Assembly (NCBI GenBank): GCA_002694465.1 | Contig: NZMG01000023.1 | Span: forward strand, 1 to 64,000 | Source of the DNA: Flavobacteriaceae bacterium | GTDB lineage: Bacteria; Bacteroidota; Bacteroidia; Flavobacteriales; Flavobacteriaceae | Direction of reading: 5' to 3' | Length of the DNA stretch: 64,000 nt | Position numbers and translations under genes: made by a program | Shown: positions 55,235 through 64,000 of the stretch, piece after piece | Layout: each line of letters opens with the position of its first letter | Position numbering within the stretch: the stretch's first letter is position 1 | The notes under the pieces: generated by a model | The model's database searches: none | Seen by the model: the letters and a program-made list of their open reading frames with translations, nothing else | Told to the model about the DNA's origin: nothing

Positions 55235-56317
55235 ATGAAGAATACTGCACTTACTCACCTTCACGAAAAATTGGGAGCCAAAATGGTGACTTTTGCAGGT
55301 TATAATATGCCTGTTTCTTATGAAGGAGTTGCCGCCGAACACGAAACCGTTCGTACCGGTGTTGGCGTTTTTGACGTGTCTCACATGGGCGAATTTTTAG
55401 TATCAGGACCCCATGCGCTTGAGCTAATCCAGAAAGTTACCAGTAACGATGCCTCAAAATTGGTAGATTACCAAGCACAGTATAGTTGTTTACCTAATGA
55501 CACAGGAGGTATTGTTGATGATTTAATTATTTATAGAATCAATGCCGAAAAATGGGTGTTGGTGGTTAATGCTTCCAATATTGAAAAGGATTGGAATTGG
55601 ATAAGCAAGCACAACACCATGGGGGCAGAGCTTCGTAATTTATCTGAAGATTTTTCATTGCTTGCTATTCAGGGCCCAAAGGCTGTTGAGGCGATGCAAA
55701 CCTTAACAAGTGAAGATTTAAATGCCATAAAGTTTTATCATTTTAAAGTTGCCGATTTTGCTGGTATCGAAAATGTAATGATAAGTGCAACTGGCTATAC
55801 AGGTAGTGGCGGATTCGAAATTTATTGCAAGAATAGTGAAGTTGAACAAGTTTGGAATAAAGTCTTTGAGGCAGGTGCTGCCTACGGAATCAAACCCATT
55901 GGTTTAGCGGCGCGCGATACGCTTCGTTTGGAGATGGGATATTGTCTCTATGGAAATGATATAGACGACACCACCTCACCTATTGAAGCCGGTTTAGGAT
56001 GGATTACCAAATTCGCCAAAGATTTTATTAATGCCGAAAATCTTCAGAAAGAAAAAGAAAAAGGCCCTGAAAGAAGACTCGTTGCTTTTGAGTTAGACGA
56101 GCGTGGAATTCCTCGGCAAGGTTATGATATTGTAGATGGTAACGGTAAAGTAATTGGAAATGTTACGAGTGGCACCATGTCTCCTTCTCTAAACAAAGGA
56201 ATTGGAATGGGATACGTTCCTACTATTTTTAAAGATCCAGGCACCCAAATTCATATACAAATTAGAAAAAATGCTGTTCCAGCTACCGTTGTAAAGCTGC
56301 CATTTTATAAAGGCTAA
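55235..56317 (+). CDS. gcvT: Aminomethyltransferase (glycine cleavage system T protein)
   Basis: GcvT releases ammonia from the aminomethyl group on the H protein and passes the one-carbon unit to tetrahydrofolate. I start it at ATG 55235 ('[18 protein letters not shown]'), giving 360 residues, the family length; the ORF-track start at 55184 lies before the promoter box. Conserved elements are '[12 protein letters not shown]', '[19 protein letters not shown]' (Asp that binds folate) and '[18 protein letters not shown]'. It is the first gene of a tight run with glutaminase, the SDR-like gene and phhB. No glycine riboswitch is visible. Confidence 0.95.
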   Translation: MKNTALTHLHEKLGAKMVTFAGYNMPVSYEGVAAEHETVRTGVGVFDVSHMGEFLVSGPHALELIQKVTSNDASKLVDYQAQYSCLPNDTGGIVDDLIIYRINAEKWVLVVNASNIEKDWNWISKHNTMGAELRNLSEDFSLLAIQGPKAVEAMQTLTSEDLNAIKFYHFKVADFAGIENVMISATGYTGSGGFEIYCKNSEVEQVWNKVFEAGAAYGIKPIGLAARDTLRLEMGYCLYGNDIDDTTSPIEAGLGWITKFAKDFINAENLQKEKEKGPERRLVAFELDERGIPRQGYDIVDGNGKVIGNVTSGTMSPSLNKGIGMGYVPTIFKDPGTQIHIQIRKNAVPATVVKLPFYKG

Positions 56318-56326
56318 TTAGATTCT

Positions 56327-57244
56327 ATGTGTGATTTTCAAAAAATTTTAGAATCAATTAAAGAAAAGGCTGAAAACACTTCTGAAAAAGGAAAAGTACC
56401 AACGTATATTCCAGAATTAGCCAAAGTCGATAAAAATCATTTTGGTATTTACCTCAATATGCTAGAAGGTGATGATTATTGCGTGGGAGACTGGGATATA
56501 AAATTTTCTATACAAAGTATTTCTAAAGTGTTATCATTAGCTATGGCTTTTAATTGCCTTGGAGCTACTAAAATACTAAAACGAATGGATGTTGAACCTT
56601 CTGGAAATCCATTCAACTATTTATCGCTATTAGAGTTAGAAGAAGGAATTCCCAGAAACCCATTTATTAATAGCGGTGCTATTGTTATTGCAGACATTTT
56701 AATATCTGAATTAAAGAATCCAAAAGCAGATTTTTTACAATTTGTAAGAGATTTGGCCAATGACCAAAGTATTGATTTTAATTATGAAGTAGCAGCTTCT
56801 GAAGCTAAAACAGGCTATACAAATTTTGCCGCAGCCAACCTTTTAAAATCTTTTAATAATCTTGAGAATGACGTTGATGAAGTATTAGATTTCTATTTTC
56901 ATCAATGCTCCATAGAAATGAACTGCAAGCAACTATCAAATGCCTTTTACTTGTTTGCCAATAAAGGAAAGTGCTTACATAATAAAACCTATTTAACTTC
57001 TAGCCAAGTAAAGCGAATTAACGCCATTATGCTTACTTGCGGCTTTTATGATGAAGCAGGAGAATTTGCTTTTGAGGTGGGTCTTCCTGGTAAAAGTGGC
57101 GTGGGCGGTGGAATTGTAGCACTTCTCCCTGGAACATTTATAATCACGTGTTGGTCCCCTGGGTTAAACCCAAAAGGAAACTCGAAGCTTGGTATGTTAG
57201 CTCTAGAATCCTTTACAACACAATCAAACCTTTCCATTTTTTAA
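56327..57244 (+). CDS. glsA: Glutaminase
   Basis: This serine-dependent glutaminase (305 residues) converts glutamine to glutamate and ammonia. The beta-lactamase-like active site Ser-x-x-Lys is in 'IQSISKVLSLAMAF'. Other conserved elements are 'EPSGNPFN', 'NPFINSGAIV', the Tyr in 'KTGYTNFAAANLL' and 'LPGKSGVGGGIVALLPG'. Length is standard. It lies 9 bases after gcvT and 2 bases before the next start. Confidence 0.95.
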   Translation: MCDFQKILESIKEKAENTSEKGKVPTYIPELAKVDKNHFGIYLNMLEGDDYCVGDWDIKFSIQSISKVLSLAMAFNCLGATKILKRMDVEPSGNPFNYLSLLELEEGIPRNPFINSGAIVIADILISELKNPKADFLQFVRDLANDQSIDFNYEVAASEAKTGYTNFAAANLLKSFNNLENDVDEVLDFYFHQCSIEMNCKQLSNAFYLFANKGKCLHNKTYLTSSQVKRINAIMLTCGFYDEAGEFAFEVGLPGKSGVGGGIVALLPGTFIITCWSPGLNPKGNSKLGMLALESFTTQSNLSIF

Positions 57245-57246
57245 TT

Positions 57247-58107
57247 TTGATTAAACCCGTCACACATAATAGAATCCTTATTATAGGGGCGAGTGGCTTT
57301 ATAGGTAATACTTTGTATAAGGAGCTTCTTCCCTACTATGATGTCTACGGAACTTACGCTTCACAAGAGGGGTTATTTTCTGAAAACCAGGTGTTTTTTA
57401 AGTTTATCGCTGAAGAAAATTCTATAATCGAAATTCTTAACGAAGTTCGACCTTCCATAATTATTTCAGCAATAAAAGGCGATACTAAAACGGTATTAAA
57501 AACACATGAACTTTTATGTAATTATGTAACGAAAGTAGATTGTAGGTTAATTTACATTTCGTGCGCTCATGTTTTTGATGCCAAAGGAGATTTTCCTTCA
57601 TATGAGGATGATGCTCCCCTAGCTGAAAGTTTGGATGGTAAGTTGAAGCTTTCCGTTGAGAAACTCATTCGACAACTACCTAAAGAGAAATTTGTAATTG
57701 CCAGACTTCCATTTATTCTGGGAGTTACCTCACCCATTATAATTCAGTTAAAGCAAGCTATTAAACATCAAGCTGCTTTTGAGGTGTTTCCAAGCCTTAT
57801 TGTAAGTGCTACGACACAAAGTAAAGTGGCGCAGCAAATTCACTATATTATAAATAAGGATTTAAACGGAATTTTTCACCTTTCCAGTGAAGATGTGATG
57901 CATCACGATGAACTTTTTAGGGATATCTCAGAAAAAATAAGTCACAAAAAACCTATCTTTAAAAATGTATTCAGTAGAAATGACGATCACTTTTTAGCCA
58001 TTTTACCAAAAGTAAATTTGTTGCCAAAAAATTATCGGATTACATTAGAAGAAGTGATTGCAGACAGTACCCTTAAAGATGAAATTATTACATTAAAAGC
58101 AAAATAG
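57247..58107 (+). CDS. NAD-dependent epimerase/RmlD-like SDR protein lacking the catalytic Tyr
   Basis: This protein has about 286 residues. The Rossmann 'RILIIGASGFIGNTLYKEL' lies near residue 10 and the RmlD-like core follows ('PSIIISAIKGDTKTVLKTHELLCNYV', 'LIYISCAHVFDAKGDFPSYEDDAPLAE'). The usual YxxxK is replaced: the Lys is kept in 'GKLKLSVEKLI', but the Tyr position is Asp. It may therefore bind nucleotide or sugar without classic dehydrogenase activity. I start it at TTG 57247, 2 bases after the glutaminase stop, because the ORF-track start lies inside the glutaminase gene. It is part of the gcvT run. Confidence 0.78.
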   Translation: MIKPVTHNRILIIGASGFIGNTLYKELLPYYDVYGTYASQEGLFSENQVFFKFIAEENSIIEILNEVRPSIIISAIKGDTKTVLKTHELLCNYVTKVDCRLIYISCAHVFDAKGDFPSYEDDAPLAESLDGKLKLSVEKLIRQLPKEKFVIARLPFILGVTSPIIIQLKQAIKHQAAFEVFPSLIVSATTQSKVAQQIHYIINKDLNGIFHLSSEDVMHHDELFRDISEKISHKKPIFKNVFSRNDDHFLAILPKVNLLPKNYRITLEEVIADSTLKDEIITLKAK

Positions 58108-58109
58108 TC

Positions 58110-58391
58110 ATGAAACCACTTACCGAATTACAAATACGAGCCAAACTAAAAGAACTCAATGAATGGGAATATGCAAACAATGCGCTTCAAACCTCATTTG
58201 AGTTTAATAGTTTTAAAGATGCCTTTAGTTTAATGACCCGCATAGCATTTGAAGCAGAAAAACTAAATCATCACCCAAACTGGACTAATGTTTATAATTA
58301 TCTAGAAATCAACCTCTCCACTCACGATGCCGATGGGGTAACCGAAAAGGATTTTGAGCTAGCAAAAATAATTGATGACTTAGCGGGGTAA
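58110..58391 (+). CDS. phhB: 4a-hydroxytetrahydrobiopterin dehydratase
   Basis: This 93-residue pterin-4a-carbinolamine dehydratase (DCoH/PhhB) regenerates the pterin cofactor used by aromatic amino-acid hydroxylases. The family signature 'AEKLNHHPNWTNVYNYLEINLSTHDADGVTEKDFELA' holds the catalytic histidines. It is the last gene of the gcvT run, 2 bases after the SDR-like gene. No hydroxylase gene is in this window, so its partner is unknown. Confidence 0.95.
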   Translation: MKPLTELQIRAKLKELNEWEYANNALQTSFEFNSFKDAFSLMTRIAFEAEKLNHHPNWTNVYNYLEINLSTHDADGVTEKDFELAKIIDDLAG

Positions 58392-58394
58392 GCC

Positions 58395-58424
58395 TTGGTC
58401 ATAAAAGGCAATTTTTTAAATTTG
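58395..58424 (+). promoter_or_regulatory. Promoter of the yebC gene (TTG-N19-TAnnTTTG)
   Basis: TTG at 58395-58397, 19 bases, then TAAATTTG at 58417-58424. This is the best match to the full Bacteroidota promoter in the window and lies 18 bases before the ATG at 58443. Confidence 0.75.
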
Positions 58425-58442
58425 TAGTCAAAATTATACTCT

Positions 58443-59159
58443 ATGGGAAGAGCTTTTGAATTTAGAAAAGCAAGAAAAATGAAGCGTTGGTCTGCGATGT
58501 CCAAAGCATTCACTAGAATTGGAAAAGACATCGTGATGGCTGTTAAAGAAGGTGGTCCAGATCCAGATGCGAATTCCAGACTACGAGCAGTAATTCAAAA
58601 TGCAAAGGCAGTTAATATGCCCAAAGACAATGTCGAGCGTGCTATAAAGCGTGCCACAGACAAAAGTCAGGGAGATTTCAAGGAAGTGCTTTTTGAAGGC
58701 TATGCTCCTCATGGAATTGCAATTTTGGTTGAAACTGCAACCGATAATAATACTCGTACCGTGGCAAACATTCGCTCTTACTTCAATAAATGCGATGGAA
58801 GTTTAGGCACTTCAGGTTCGGTATCTTTTATGTTTGATCACGTTTGTAATTTTAGAATTCAAGCAGAAGGAATGGATATGGAAGAGCTCGAATTAGAATT
58901 AATAGATTTTGGTGTTGAAGAAATTTTTGAAGACGAAGACGGTGTATTAATCTATGCTCCTTTTGAAAGCTTTGGAGCGATTCAAAATTATCTTGAGGAA
59001 AATACTATTGAAATCCTTTCTTCCGGATTTGAACGTATTCCTCAGGTTACAAAATCCCTAACTGAAGAGCAAGTTGCTGATGTAGAAAAGCTTTTAGAAA
59101 AAATTGAAGAAGATGATGACGTGCAAAACGTCTACCATACCATGGATGAAGGGGAATAA
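58443..59159 (+). CDS. YebC/PmpR family protein
   Basis: This 238-residue member of the TACO1/YebC family has the N-terminal 'MGRAFEFRKARKMKRWSAMSKAFTRIGKDIVMAVKEGG', 'NMPKDNVERAIKRAT' and 'LVETATDNNTRTVANIRSYFNKCDGSLGTSGSVSFMF'. Recent work on the family links it to relief of ribosome stalling on proline-rich stretches, while older annotation treats it as a transcription regulator. Length is standard. It has its own promoter and terminator. Confidence 0.95.
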   Translation: MGRAFEFRKARKMKRWSAMSKAFTRIGKDIVMAVKEGGPDPDANSRLRAVIQNAKAVNMPKDNVERAIKRATDKSQGDFKEVLFEGYAPHGIAILVETATDNNTRTVANIRSYFNKCDGSLGTSGSVSFMFDHVCNFRIQAEGMDMEELELELIDFGVEEIFEDEDGVLIYAPFESFGAIQNYLEENTIEILSSGFERIPQVTKSLTEEQVADVEKLLEKIEEDDDVQNVYHTMDEGE

Positions 59160-59178
59160 AGAATAAAACTATTTATAA

Positions 59179-59208
59179 AAAGGCGACATCAAAGTCGCCT
59201 TTATTATT
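59179..59208. terminator. Terminator between yebC and the T9SS protein gene
   Basis: aaaggcgac-atcaaa-gtcgccttt with an A-run before it and T-rich sequence after it, between convergent genes, so it may serve both. Confidence 0.85.
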
Positions 59209-60619
59209 TCTTTATAATTTTAAATATTTGCGTGGCGTTAACATTATCAAAGTAAAACCCACTGTTTAGTGCTTCTATCTCTATTTGTTCTATTAGGCTA
59301 TCGTTAAAATAGTTTGAATAAACAGTCTTTCCTGTTAAATCAAAAATTTCAATACTTTGTATCTTGTTGTCAAAGGCTTTCACATATAAATTATTAGATA
59401 CAGGGTTTGGAAGGACTGAAAATTTTTCAATAAATTCATCATTTAAGTCTAACACAACAGACGGCTTGACCAATAAAAATCCCTCTGCTCTATCACTAAT
59501 CACAATATGTCCACTTTCAAAATAAGGATAAACATTCCACGAACCATTAAATCCAGCGGCATCATTTGAGGGGTAACTGTCAAAATATCCGTCTAATGCT
59601 ACATTAGAATTATCAATGTCTGAAATATCTAATACTCGCAAGCCTGCTGCATTATTGGCTAAATAGAATTTATTTCCTTTTACATAACCATTATGGTCAG
59701 TTGCTGGTGTAGGCCAAAAAAAATCGAAATGAAATTGCGGGTTATCTAGGTCTTGAAAATCAAATATCATAGTTCTTGAATTGTTTCCAAAATCTATTTC
59801 ATCTGTTTCATCTCCTAAGAGAAAATAACGCTGATTTTCTGTTAGCCACCCCTGATGTGTATAAGAAACATTAGTGTAATCAATTGTAGCAATAGTAATA
59901 GGGTTAGACTTATTTGTAACATCAACTATAGCAACTTCAGTTTCATTACTGGCAAACATAATCTCTTGTCCTTGATAATCTGTATCTGGGCCGTTATAGA
60001 TTACTATTTGAGCATCGTGTGTATAACCATCATTTTCGTAGCCTCCCACTCCTATTGGATTAATTGGATCTGAAATATCGATAAAATGTGCTCCTCCTTG
60101 AAAGGTGGACGAACCAATTACATAAGCAAAACCCGTTTCCTCATTTATTGCAATATTATGAGAACTACCAAATCCTGAATACAATGCATCTGCGCTAAAA
60201 ATTTCTGGGGGATTAGTCACATTTCTAAGTCGTGTGAGATCAAACACTTGCATACCGTGATTACTATCTTCACTTACAATAAAAACATAATTATTATAAG
60301 TTTTAGCATCTCTCCAAGTCATGTGATCTGGACTATTTCCAGGTAATTGTCCCAAGTATAATGGATTTAATGGATCTGAAATATCTATAAAAGCAGTTGC
60401 TTCATTTAGACAAATTATGGCATATTCCTTTCCATCAATTGGATCTGTCCAACCCCAAGAGTCATTGGCTTTAACTGAATTCATAACCGATAATGGAACT
60501 TGGGAAATTAAATCATAATTATCGCAAGGAAACGAACCTGCAAATCCATTCTCACAAGGAATTTGAGCTGAAAGATTAAAAAATACAACAAAGGCAATAA
60601 TTGCAAAGAAAGTTTTCAT
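59204..60619 (-). CDS. Secreted choice-of-anchor-B/LVIVD protein with T9SS sorting domain
   Basis: This 471-residue protein has a signal peptide ('MKTFFAIIAFVVFFNLSAQ') and then a propeller-like domain built from repeats such as 'AFIDISDPLNPLYLGQL', 'HFIDISDPINPIGVGGY' and 'VAIVDVTNKSNPITIATI', the LVIVD/choice-of-anchor-B pattern. Residues from about 395 form a type A T9SS sorting domain ('FSVLPNPVSNNLYVKAFDNKIQSIEIFDLTGKTVYS' to 'GFYFDNV...KIIKK'). It should be exported and attached to the cell surface. No enzyme motif is seen. Confidence 0.93.
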   Translation of the reverse strand: MKTFFAIIAFVVFFNLSAQIPCENGFAGSFPCDNYDLISQVPLSVMNSVKANDSWGWTDPIDGKEYAIICLNEATAFIDISDPLNPLYLGQLPGNSPDHMTWRDAKTYNNYVFIVSEDSNHGMQVFDLTRLRNVTNPPEIFSADALYSGFGSSHNIAINEETGFAYVIGSSTFQGGAHFIDISDPINPIGVGGYENDGYTHDAQIVIYNGPDTDYQGQEIMFASNETEVAIVDVTNKSNPITIATIDYTNVSYTHQGWLTENQRYFLLGDETDEIDFGNNSRTMIFDFQDLDNPQFHFDFFWPTPATDHNGYVKGNKFYLANNAAGLRVLDISDIDNSNVALDGYFDSYPSNDAAGFNGSWNVYPYFESGHIVISDRAEGFLLVKPSVVLDLNDEFIEKFSVLPNPVSNNLYVKAFDNKIQSIEIFDLTGKTVYSNYFNDSLIEQIEIEALNSGFYFDNVNATQIFKIIKK

Positions 60620-60670
60620 GGGAAATCAAATTTCCTTAAAACTACAAATAATTATTCATAATGAAAGTTA

Positions 60671-61207
60671 TCAGGTATATGCTGGGATTTTTCCCACTAC
60701 ACCGTCATAAAAACTGCGAAGTGCTTTCATATCACTTTCTATATCATTAGTGGCGTAAAATGGCTTCCCTACTTTCACGGTTTTAGTTCCGTAATCAAAC
60801 GCAACTGGAATTATGGGAACTTTGGCTTCTTGGGCAATGTAATAAAATCCTGTTTTCCATTTATCGACCTTTTTACGTGTACCTTCAGGAGCCATCGCTA
60901 ATCGAAATTCATCTTTTTTATGAAATATTTGAGCAATTGCTTCTACTTTATTCTGTCCTGAAGTCCGGTCTAAAGCTGCGCCACCTGTCCATTTAAAATA
61001 ATACGAAAATGGCCAAGTAAACAACTCTTTTTTAGCTACATAATTAATTTGTGTTTTCAATATTCTTCTGGCATATAGACCTACGAAGAAATCGTGCCAA
61101 CTTGTGTGAGGCACAACAATTACTACTGCCTTTTTAATAGAAGGGTCAAAACTACCTTCTATTTTCCAACCCAGAATCTTTTTAAAAATATAGCTTGGTA
61201 AACCCAT
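60671..61207 (-). CDS. 1-acyl-sn-glycerol-3-phosphate acyltransferase-like protein
   Basis: This short (178-residue) PlsC-family acyltransferase has the catalytic HxxxxD motif in 'VPHTSWHDFFVG', a second block 'YFKWTGGAALDR', the substrate-binding 'APEGTRKKVDKWKTGFYYIA' and 'VPIIPVAFDYGTKTVKVG'. It is shorter than PlsC proper and lacks a clear membrane helix, so it may acylate another lipid or sugar. It is 12 bases downstream of the kdsB-kdnB-like gene, which suggests that it works in lipid or LPS metabolism. Confidence 0.88.
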   Translation of the reverse strand: MGLPSYIFKKILGWKIEGSFDPSIKKAVVIVVPHTSWHDFFVGLYARRILKTQINYVAKKELFTWPFSYYFKWTGGAALDRTSGQNKVEAIAQIFHKKDEFRLAMAPEGTRKKVDKWKTGFYYIAQEAKVPIIPVAFDYGTKTVKVGKPFYATNDIESDMKALRSFYDGVVGKIPAYT

Positions 61208-61219
61208 ACGGGCAATTTA

Positions 61220-63049
61220 CTACATTTTAAGATATAAGTTGCGAAGTTTATCACGAGTTGCGATAGCTTCCCAATCATCACCAAGTGCATTCTCCCATAA
61301 CGGAACCAAACTCAGTGCAATATCAATCATACTTTCCATTTGTGACTCGGTAAGATTGCTGCATATACCTTGTGGAATTTCTATGTTATGATTTTTTTTC
61401 ATTTTCTTGAAAATCTTAACATCTTCTGGGTAAAATTCATCTAAGTGATCAAAAACAATGCAATTTCCAATTCCATGTTTGGTCCCCAAGACATAAGAAA
61501 GTCCATAACTCATGGCATGCGCTACTCCTACTTGAGAATAGGCGATGCTCATCCCTCCATGCCAAGAAGCCATCATCAATTTTTCTCGGGATTCTTGTTC
61601 AGTAAGATTGTCTTCTAAGAAAATTTGCATACATAAATCGTATGCTTTCTCACCGTAACTCTTACTGAATTCATTTAAAAAGGTACCATTTAATGATTCT
61701 ACACAATGAATATAACAATCCATCCCGGTATAGAACCATTGATTTTTAGGCACTCCAATGGTGAGTTCTGGATCAAGAATTACCTGATCATAAGGTGTAA
61801 AATCACTATTTAATCCGAGCTTCTTTTCTGGACCCGTAAGAATTGCAGTTCTTGAAACTTCGGCACCTGTTCCAGAAATTGTAGGAATTCCAACGTGATA
61901 AATTCCTTTATTCTGAATTAAATCCCATCCTTGATAATCTGCAGCACTTCCTTTGTTAGTAAGCATTAATGAAACAGCTTTGGCTAAATCTAAAATGCTT
62001 CCACCTCCTATTCCTATAATTCCTGAAGGAGCATAGGTAAATTCGGCCTTAATATTTTTAACTATTGTATCAACTTGTTCAGTTTTTGGTTCTTGGACTG
62101 TAGAAACAAATAACAATTTATCATTAAACCTTAGATTCATCCTATTGATGAATTCTTGATTGTTTTTAAAAACATCATCTACAATAAAAATGAAAGGAGC
62201 TTTATCTTTCCGTTCTGGAGAAATGATGGAAGTTAATTGATCAAAGCTACCACTTCCAAAAACCACTTTGGGTACCATTGGGAAGTTTCGGTACTTATTA
62301 TTAACTGAAACCTTCTTCGTTTCCTTAAGTACTTTATTTGCTCTTACAAGATCTTCTGGAGTATCAATTTCTATTCCTTGAGTATTTGAAATGGCCATTT
62401 TTATATTTTTTCCATATTCTAAATATCGAATACATTCTATTTTTTCAGCAGCTTCTGTACTGCGCATGGGGAGTCGATAAAAGTCCATCAACGCGTTTTT
62501 TCTAAATGCATAAATACCTTTATGCTTATAATACTGAACCGCTACATTTTTATCTCGCGGGTATGGTATGGGAGATCGTGAAAAGTATAACGCAAAATTA
62601 TCTTTATCTACAATTACCTTTACCGCATTGGGATCACTAATCTCCTTCCAGTCATTTATTTCAGTCATTAAGGAAGCTAAATCTATTTTGTCTGCATCGG
62701 CTCCATTAAAAACTGAAAGCACTTGCTCCAATCCAGATTTACTTGTAAATGGCTCATCTCCCTGAACATTTACCACAATATCTACGTCCATATTCTCAAC
62801 AGCCTCCGCAATTCTATCTGAACCACAATCGTGCTCCTTCCCACTCATAATTGCCTTTCCTCTAGCCTCTTCAATAACATTAAAGATGATTTCGCTATCT
62901 GTAACTACATACACTTCGTCAAAAAGTTCTGTCTCTTTTGCTGCTTCGTAGGTCCTTACAATGACGGGTTTTCCACCTAAGTCTTGCATTAATTTTCCGG
63001 GAAATCTAGATGCGCCGTAACGCGCTGGAATCATTGCAATTATCTTCAT
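61220..63049 (-). CDS. kdsB: KdsB (CMP-Kdo synthetase) fused to KdnB-like iron alcohol dehydrogenase
   Basis: The N-terminal domain (about 1-245) is a 3-deoxy-manno-octulosonate cytidylyltransferase ('[30 protein letters not shown]', '[11 protein letters not shown]', '[15 protein letters not shown]'), which activates Kdo or an analogue with CTP for LPS. The C-terminal 355 residues form an iron-containing alcohol dehydrogenase: '[16 protein letters not shown]', '[10 protein letters not shown]', and the metal ligands Asp and His in '[11 protein letters not shown]', His in '[10 protein letters not shown]' and His in 'GTKHGIGNC'. In Shewanella the neighbouring KdnB oxidises Kdo at C8 before amination to Kdo8N. 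A fusion with KdsB implies the same chemistry here. A kdnA aminotransferase is not in the window. Confidence 0.9.
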   Translation of the reverse strand: MKIIAMIPARYGASRFPGKLMQDLGGKPVIVRTYEAAKETELFDEVYVVTDSEIIFNVIEEARGKAIMSGKEHDCGSDRIAEAVENMDVDIVVNVQGDEPFTSKSGLEQVLSVFNGADADKIDLASLMTEINDWKEISDPNAVKVIVDKDNFALYFSRSPIPYPRDKNVAVQYYKHKGIYAFRKNALMDFYRLPMRSTEAAEKIECIRYLEYGKNIKMAISNTQGIEIDTPEDLVRANKVLKETKKVSVNNKYRNFPMVPKVVFGSGSFDQLTSIISPERKDKAPFIFIVDDVFKNNQEFINRMNLRFNDKLLFVSTVQEPKTEQVDTIVKNIKAEFTYAPSGIIGIGGGSILDLAKAVSLMLTNKGSAADYQGWDLIQNKGIYHVGIPTISGTGAEVSRTAILTGPEKKLGLNSDFTPYDQVILDPELTIGVPKNQWFYTGMDCYIHCVESLNGTFLNEFSKSYGEKAYDLCMQIFLEDNLTEQESREKLMMASWHGGMSIAYSQVGVAHAMSYGLSYVLGTKHGIGNCIVFDHLDEFYPEDVKIFKKMKKNHNIEIPQGICSNLTESQMESMIDIALSLVPLWENALGDDWEAIATRDKLRNLYLKM

Positions 63050-63152
63050 TCTTGAGGTTAGAGTATTAATGTTAAGATGTAATCTAATTGAAAAGGTTGC
63101 TTCAATTTAAAATGAAATAGAAGGACCTTTTTCGCCATCAAAAATAATAAGA

Positions 63153-63731
63153 TTAAACTCTTGGAGTGTTTTTTTTCCGCAGCTTTTTATAAAATTTATA
63201 CATCAAGTAGAAAATAAACAAGACCAACATAAAGGCTAACGGCGCCAAAATTATTGATACTAAAGACATTAGCATCGAGGTTCCTGTTTCTGCTGTTGCG
63301 ACAACTGGGTTTGCTAAACCTCCTGTGGTTGCAGAAGATGTTAAACGAATTGCAGAGGTATTTCCTTTAATAGCAGCAGCTGTTCCGCCTCCAGCAATGA
63401 TGGCCAATGACCACGTTATCAGCGGACTTAAATCACTCACAGTAGCCATCATAACAGTTGTTCCAGCAACAGCGGCAAGAGGCACTGCAATAGTATCAAG
63501 TATATTATCTACCCACGGAATATAATAACCAAAAATTTCAACAAGAGTTGCGACAGATAACGTAACAACCGCGGTTAAACTTCCTGCCCACATCCAATTT
63601 TCATTTAAAGGAATGTAGTCGAAATAGCCTGCTAGGCTAAGTACCAAAAGTGGTAGAAAAACACGAAACCCAACGGCTGCAGCTAACCCTATTCCTAAAA
63701 ATACACTGAATAAAATATCAACTGAATCCAT
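63153..63731 (-). CDS. DUF4126 family membrane protein
   Basis: This protein has about 192 residues and four to five predicted membrane helices ('VFLGIGLAAAVGFRVFLPLLVLSLAGYF', 'WAGSLTAVVTLSVATLVEIFGYYIP', 'AGGGTAAAIKGNTSAIRLTSSATTGG', 'LVSIILAPLAFMLVLFIFYLMYKFY'). The C-terminal tail is basic ('KKLRKKNTPRV'). The function is unknown. I start it at ATG 63731; a GTG at 63734 is also possible. It follows the helicase gene by a few bases. Confidence 0.85.
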   Translation of the reverse strand: MDSVDILFSVFLGIGLAAAVGFRVFLPLLVLSLAGYFDYIPLNENWMWAGSLTAVVTLSVATLVEIFGYYIPWVDNILDTIAVPLAAVAGTTVMMATVSDLSPLITWSLAIIAGGGTAAAIKGNTSAIRLTSSATTGGLANPVVATAETGTSMLMSLVSIILAPLAFMLVLFIFYLMYKFYKKLRKKNTPRV

Positions 63732-63735
63732 CACT

Positions 63736-64000
63736 CTAATCTACAAAAAAATCATCTTTAAAGCCTAATAAGTAAAGCTTCTCTTTTGCTCGGGTTACTG
63801 CTGTGTATAACCACCTAAGGTATTCTTTATCTATTCCGTTTGGTAAATAAGGTTGTTCAACAAATACTGTATTCCACTGTCCTCCTTGCGATTTATGACA
63901 CGTGATGGCGTATGAAAACTTAACCTGCAATGCATTAAAATATTTATTGTTCTTAATGGAAAGAAACTTTTTATAATTCGATTTTACATCGGCAAAATCC
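63736..64000 (-). CDS. RecD-like AAA helicase (3' end of gene, 5' part off window)
   Basis: The minus-strand frame is open from the right edge (64000) to the stop at 63736-63738, about 87 codons. The track's ORF start at 63930 is an internal TTG in the same frame. It shows helicase motif V 'FSYAITCHKSQGGQWNTVFVEQ' and motif VI 'LYTAVTRAKEKLYLLG' of UvrD/RecD-type enzymes, with a short C-terminal tail. In flavobacteria such genes are annotated as an ATP-dependent exodeoxyribonuclease or RecD-like helicase. The Walker A domain must lie beyond the window. Confidence 0.88.
   Translation of the reverse strand, partial: DFADVKSNYKKFLSIKNNKYFNALQVKFSYAITCHKSQGGQWNTVFVEQPYLPNGIDKEYLRWLYTAVTRAKEKLYLLGFKDDFFVD

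Overview
The window reads as a chromosomal segment of a marine-type Flavobacteriaceae (Bacteroidota) genome. Supporting signs are a type IX secretion C-terminal sorting domain (59204-60619), bacillithiol glycosyltransferase BshA, a 7TM-HD (PgpH-type) phosphodiesterase, DUF4159 and THUMP-like methyltransferase genes typical of the phylum, TAnnTTTG -7 promoter boxes in front of many genes, and few Shine-Dalgarno sequences. I see no prophage, no CRISPR array and no rRNA. Three tRNA genes are present.

Layout. (1) 1-11.8 kb is the accessory part. It holds a secreted multi-domain surface protein cut by the left edge (absent from the ORF track because its frame runs off the window), a repeat-rich spacer with a perfect 11-bp tandem repeat, a G-rich orphan gene, and a defence cassette made of a PD-(D/E)XK-like protein plus a type III restriction-modification pair (mod/res). 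A patatin-like lipase follows, bracketed by near-identical ~120-bp repeats, then a cluster of hairpin repeats. (2) 11.8-16.9 kb carries a YdiJ-like FAD/Fe-S 2-hydroxyacid dehydrogenase, a small outer-membrane barrel and an M19-like dipeptidase. (3) 16.9-26.2 kb is a long minus-strand, operon-like run: AmiC-type amidase, MlaD, a membrane Fe-S protein, a HAD-like phosphatase, an HdrB-like Fe-S protein, a small conserved protein, a NagZ/beta-lactamase-like fusion and BshA. It links envelope maintenance, peptidoglycan turnover and thiol metabolism. (4) 26.4-39.1 kb holds envelope biogenesis (LptD, TamB) and RNA modification (TsaD, RsmE, THUMP-like methyltransferase), with RidA, TfoX, DUF4159 and a lipoprotein. 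(5) 39.2-39.6 kb is a Ser-Pro-Arg tRNA operon with a promoter and terminator. (6) 39.7-59.2 kb is core housekeeping: 7TM-HD, thiolase, NlpC/P60, TPR protein, GyrA, ClpC, HutH, TlpA-like lipoprotein, Nnr, GcvT, glutaminase, an SDR-like protein, pterin dehydratase and YebC. (7) 59.2-64 kb holds a T9SS cargo protein, an acyltransferase, a KdsB-KdnB-like fusion, DUF4126 and the end of a RecD-like helicase.

Most notable points: the KdsB fused to an iron-alcohol-dehydrogenase domain resembling KdnB, which suggests 8-amino-Kdo (Kdo8N) in the LPS core; the PD-(D/E)XK-like gene immediately upstream of the type III R-M pair; repeats bracketing the patatin gene and perhaps the R-M cassette; and two genes whose promoter boxes sit so close to the ATG that leaderless mRNAs are predicted. 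All functional statements come from reading the sequence against known families. No database search was run.
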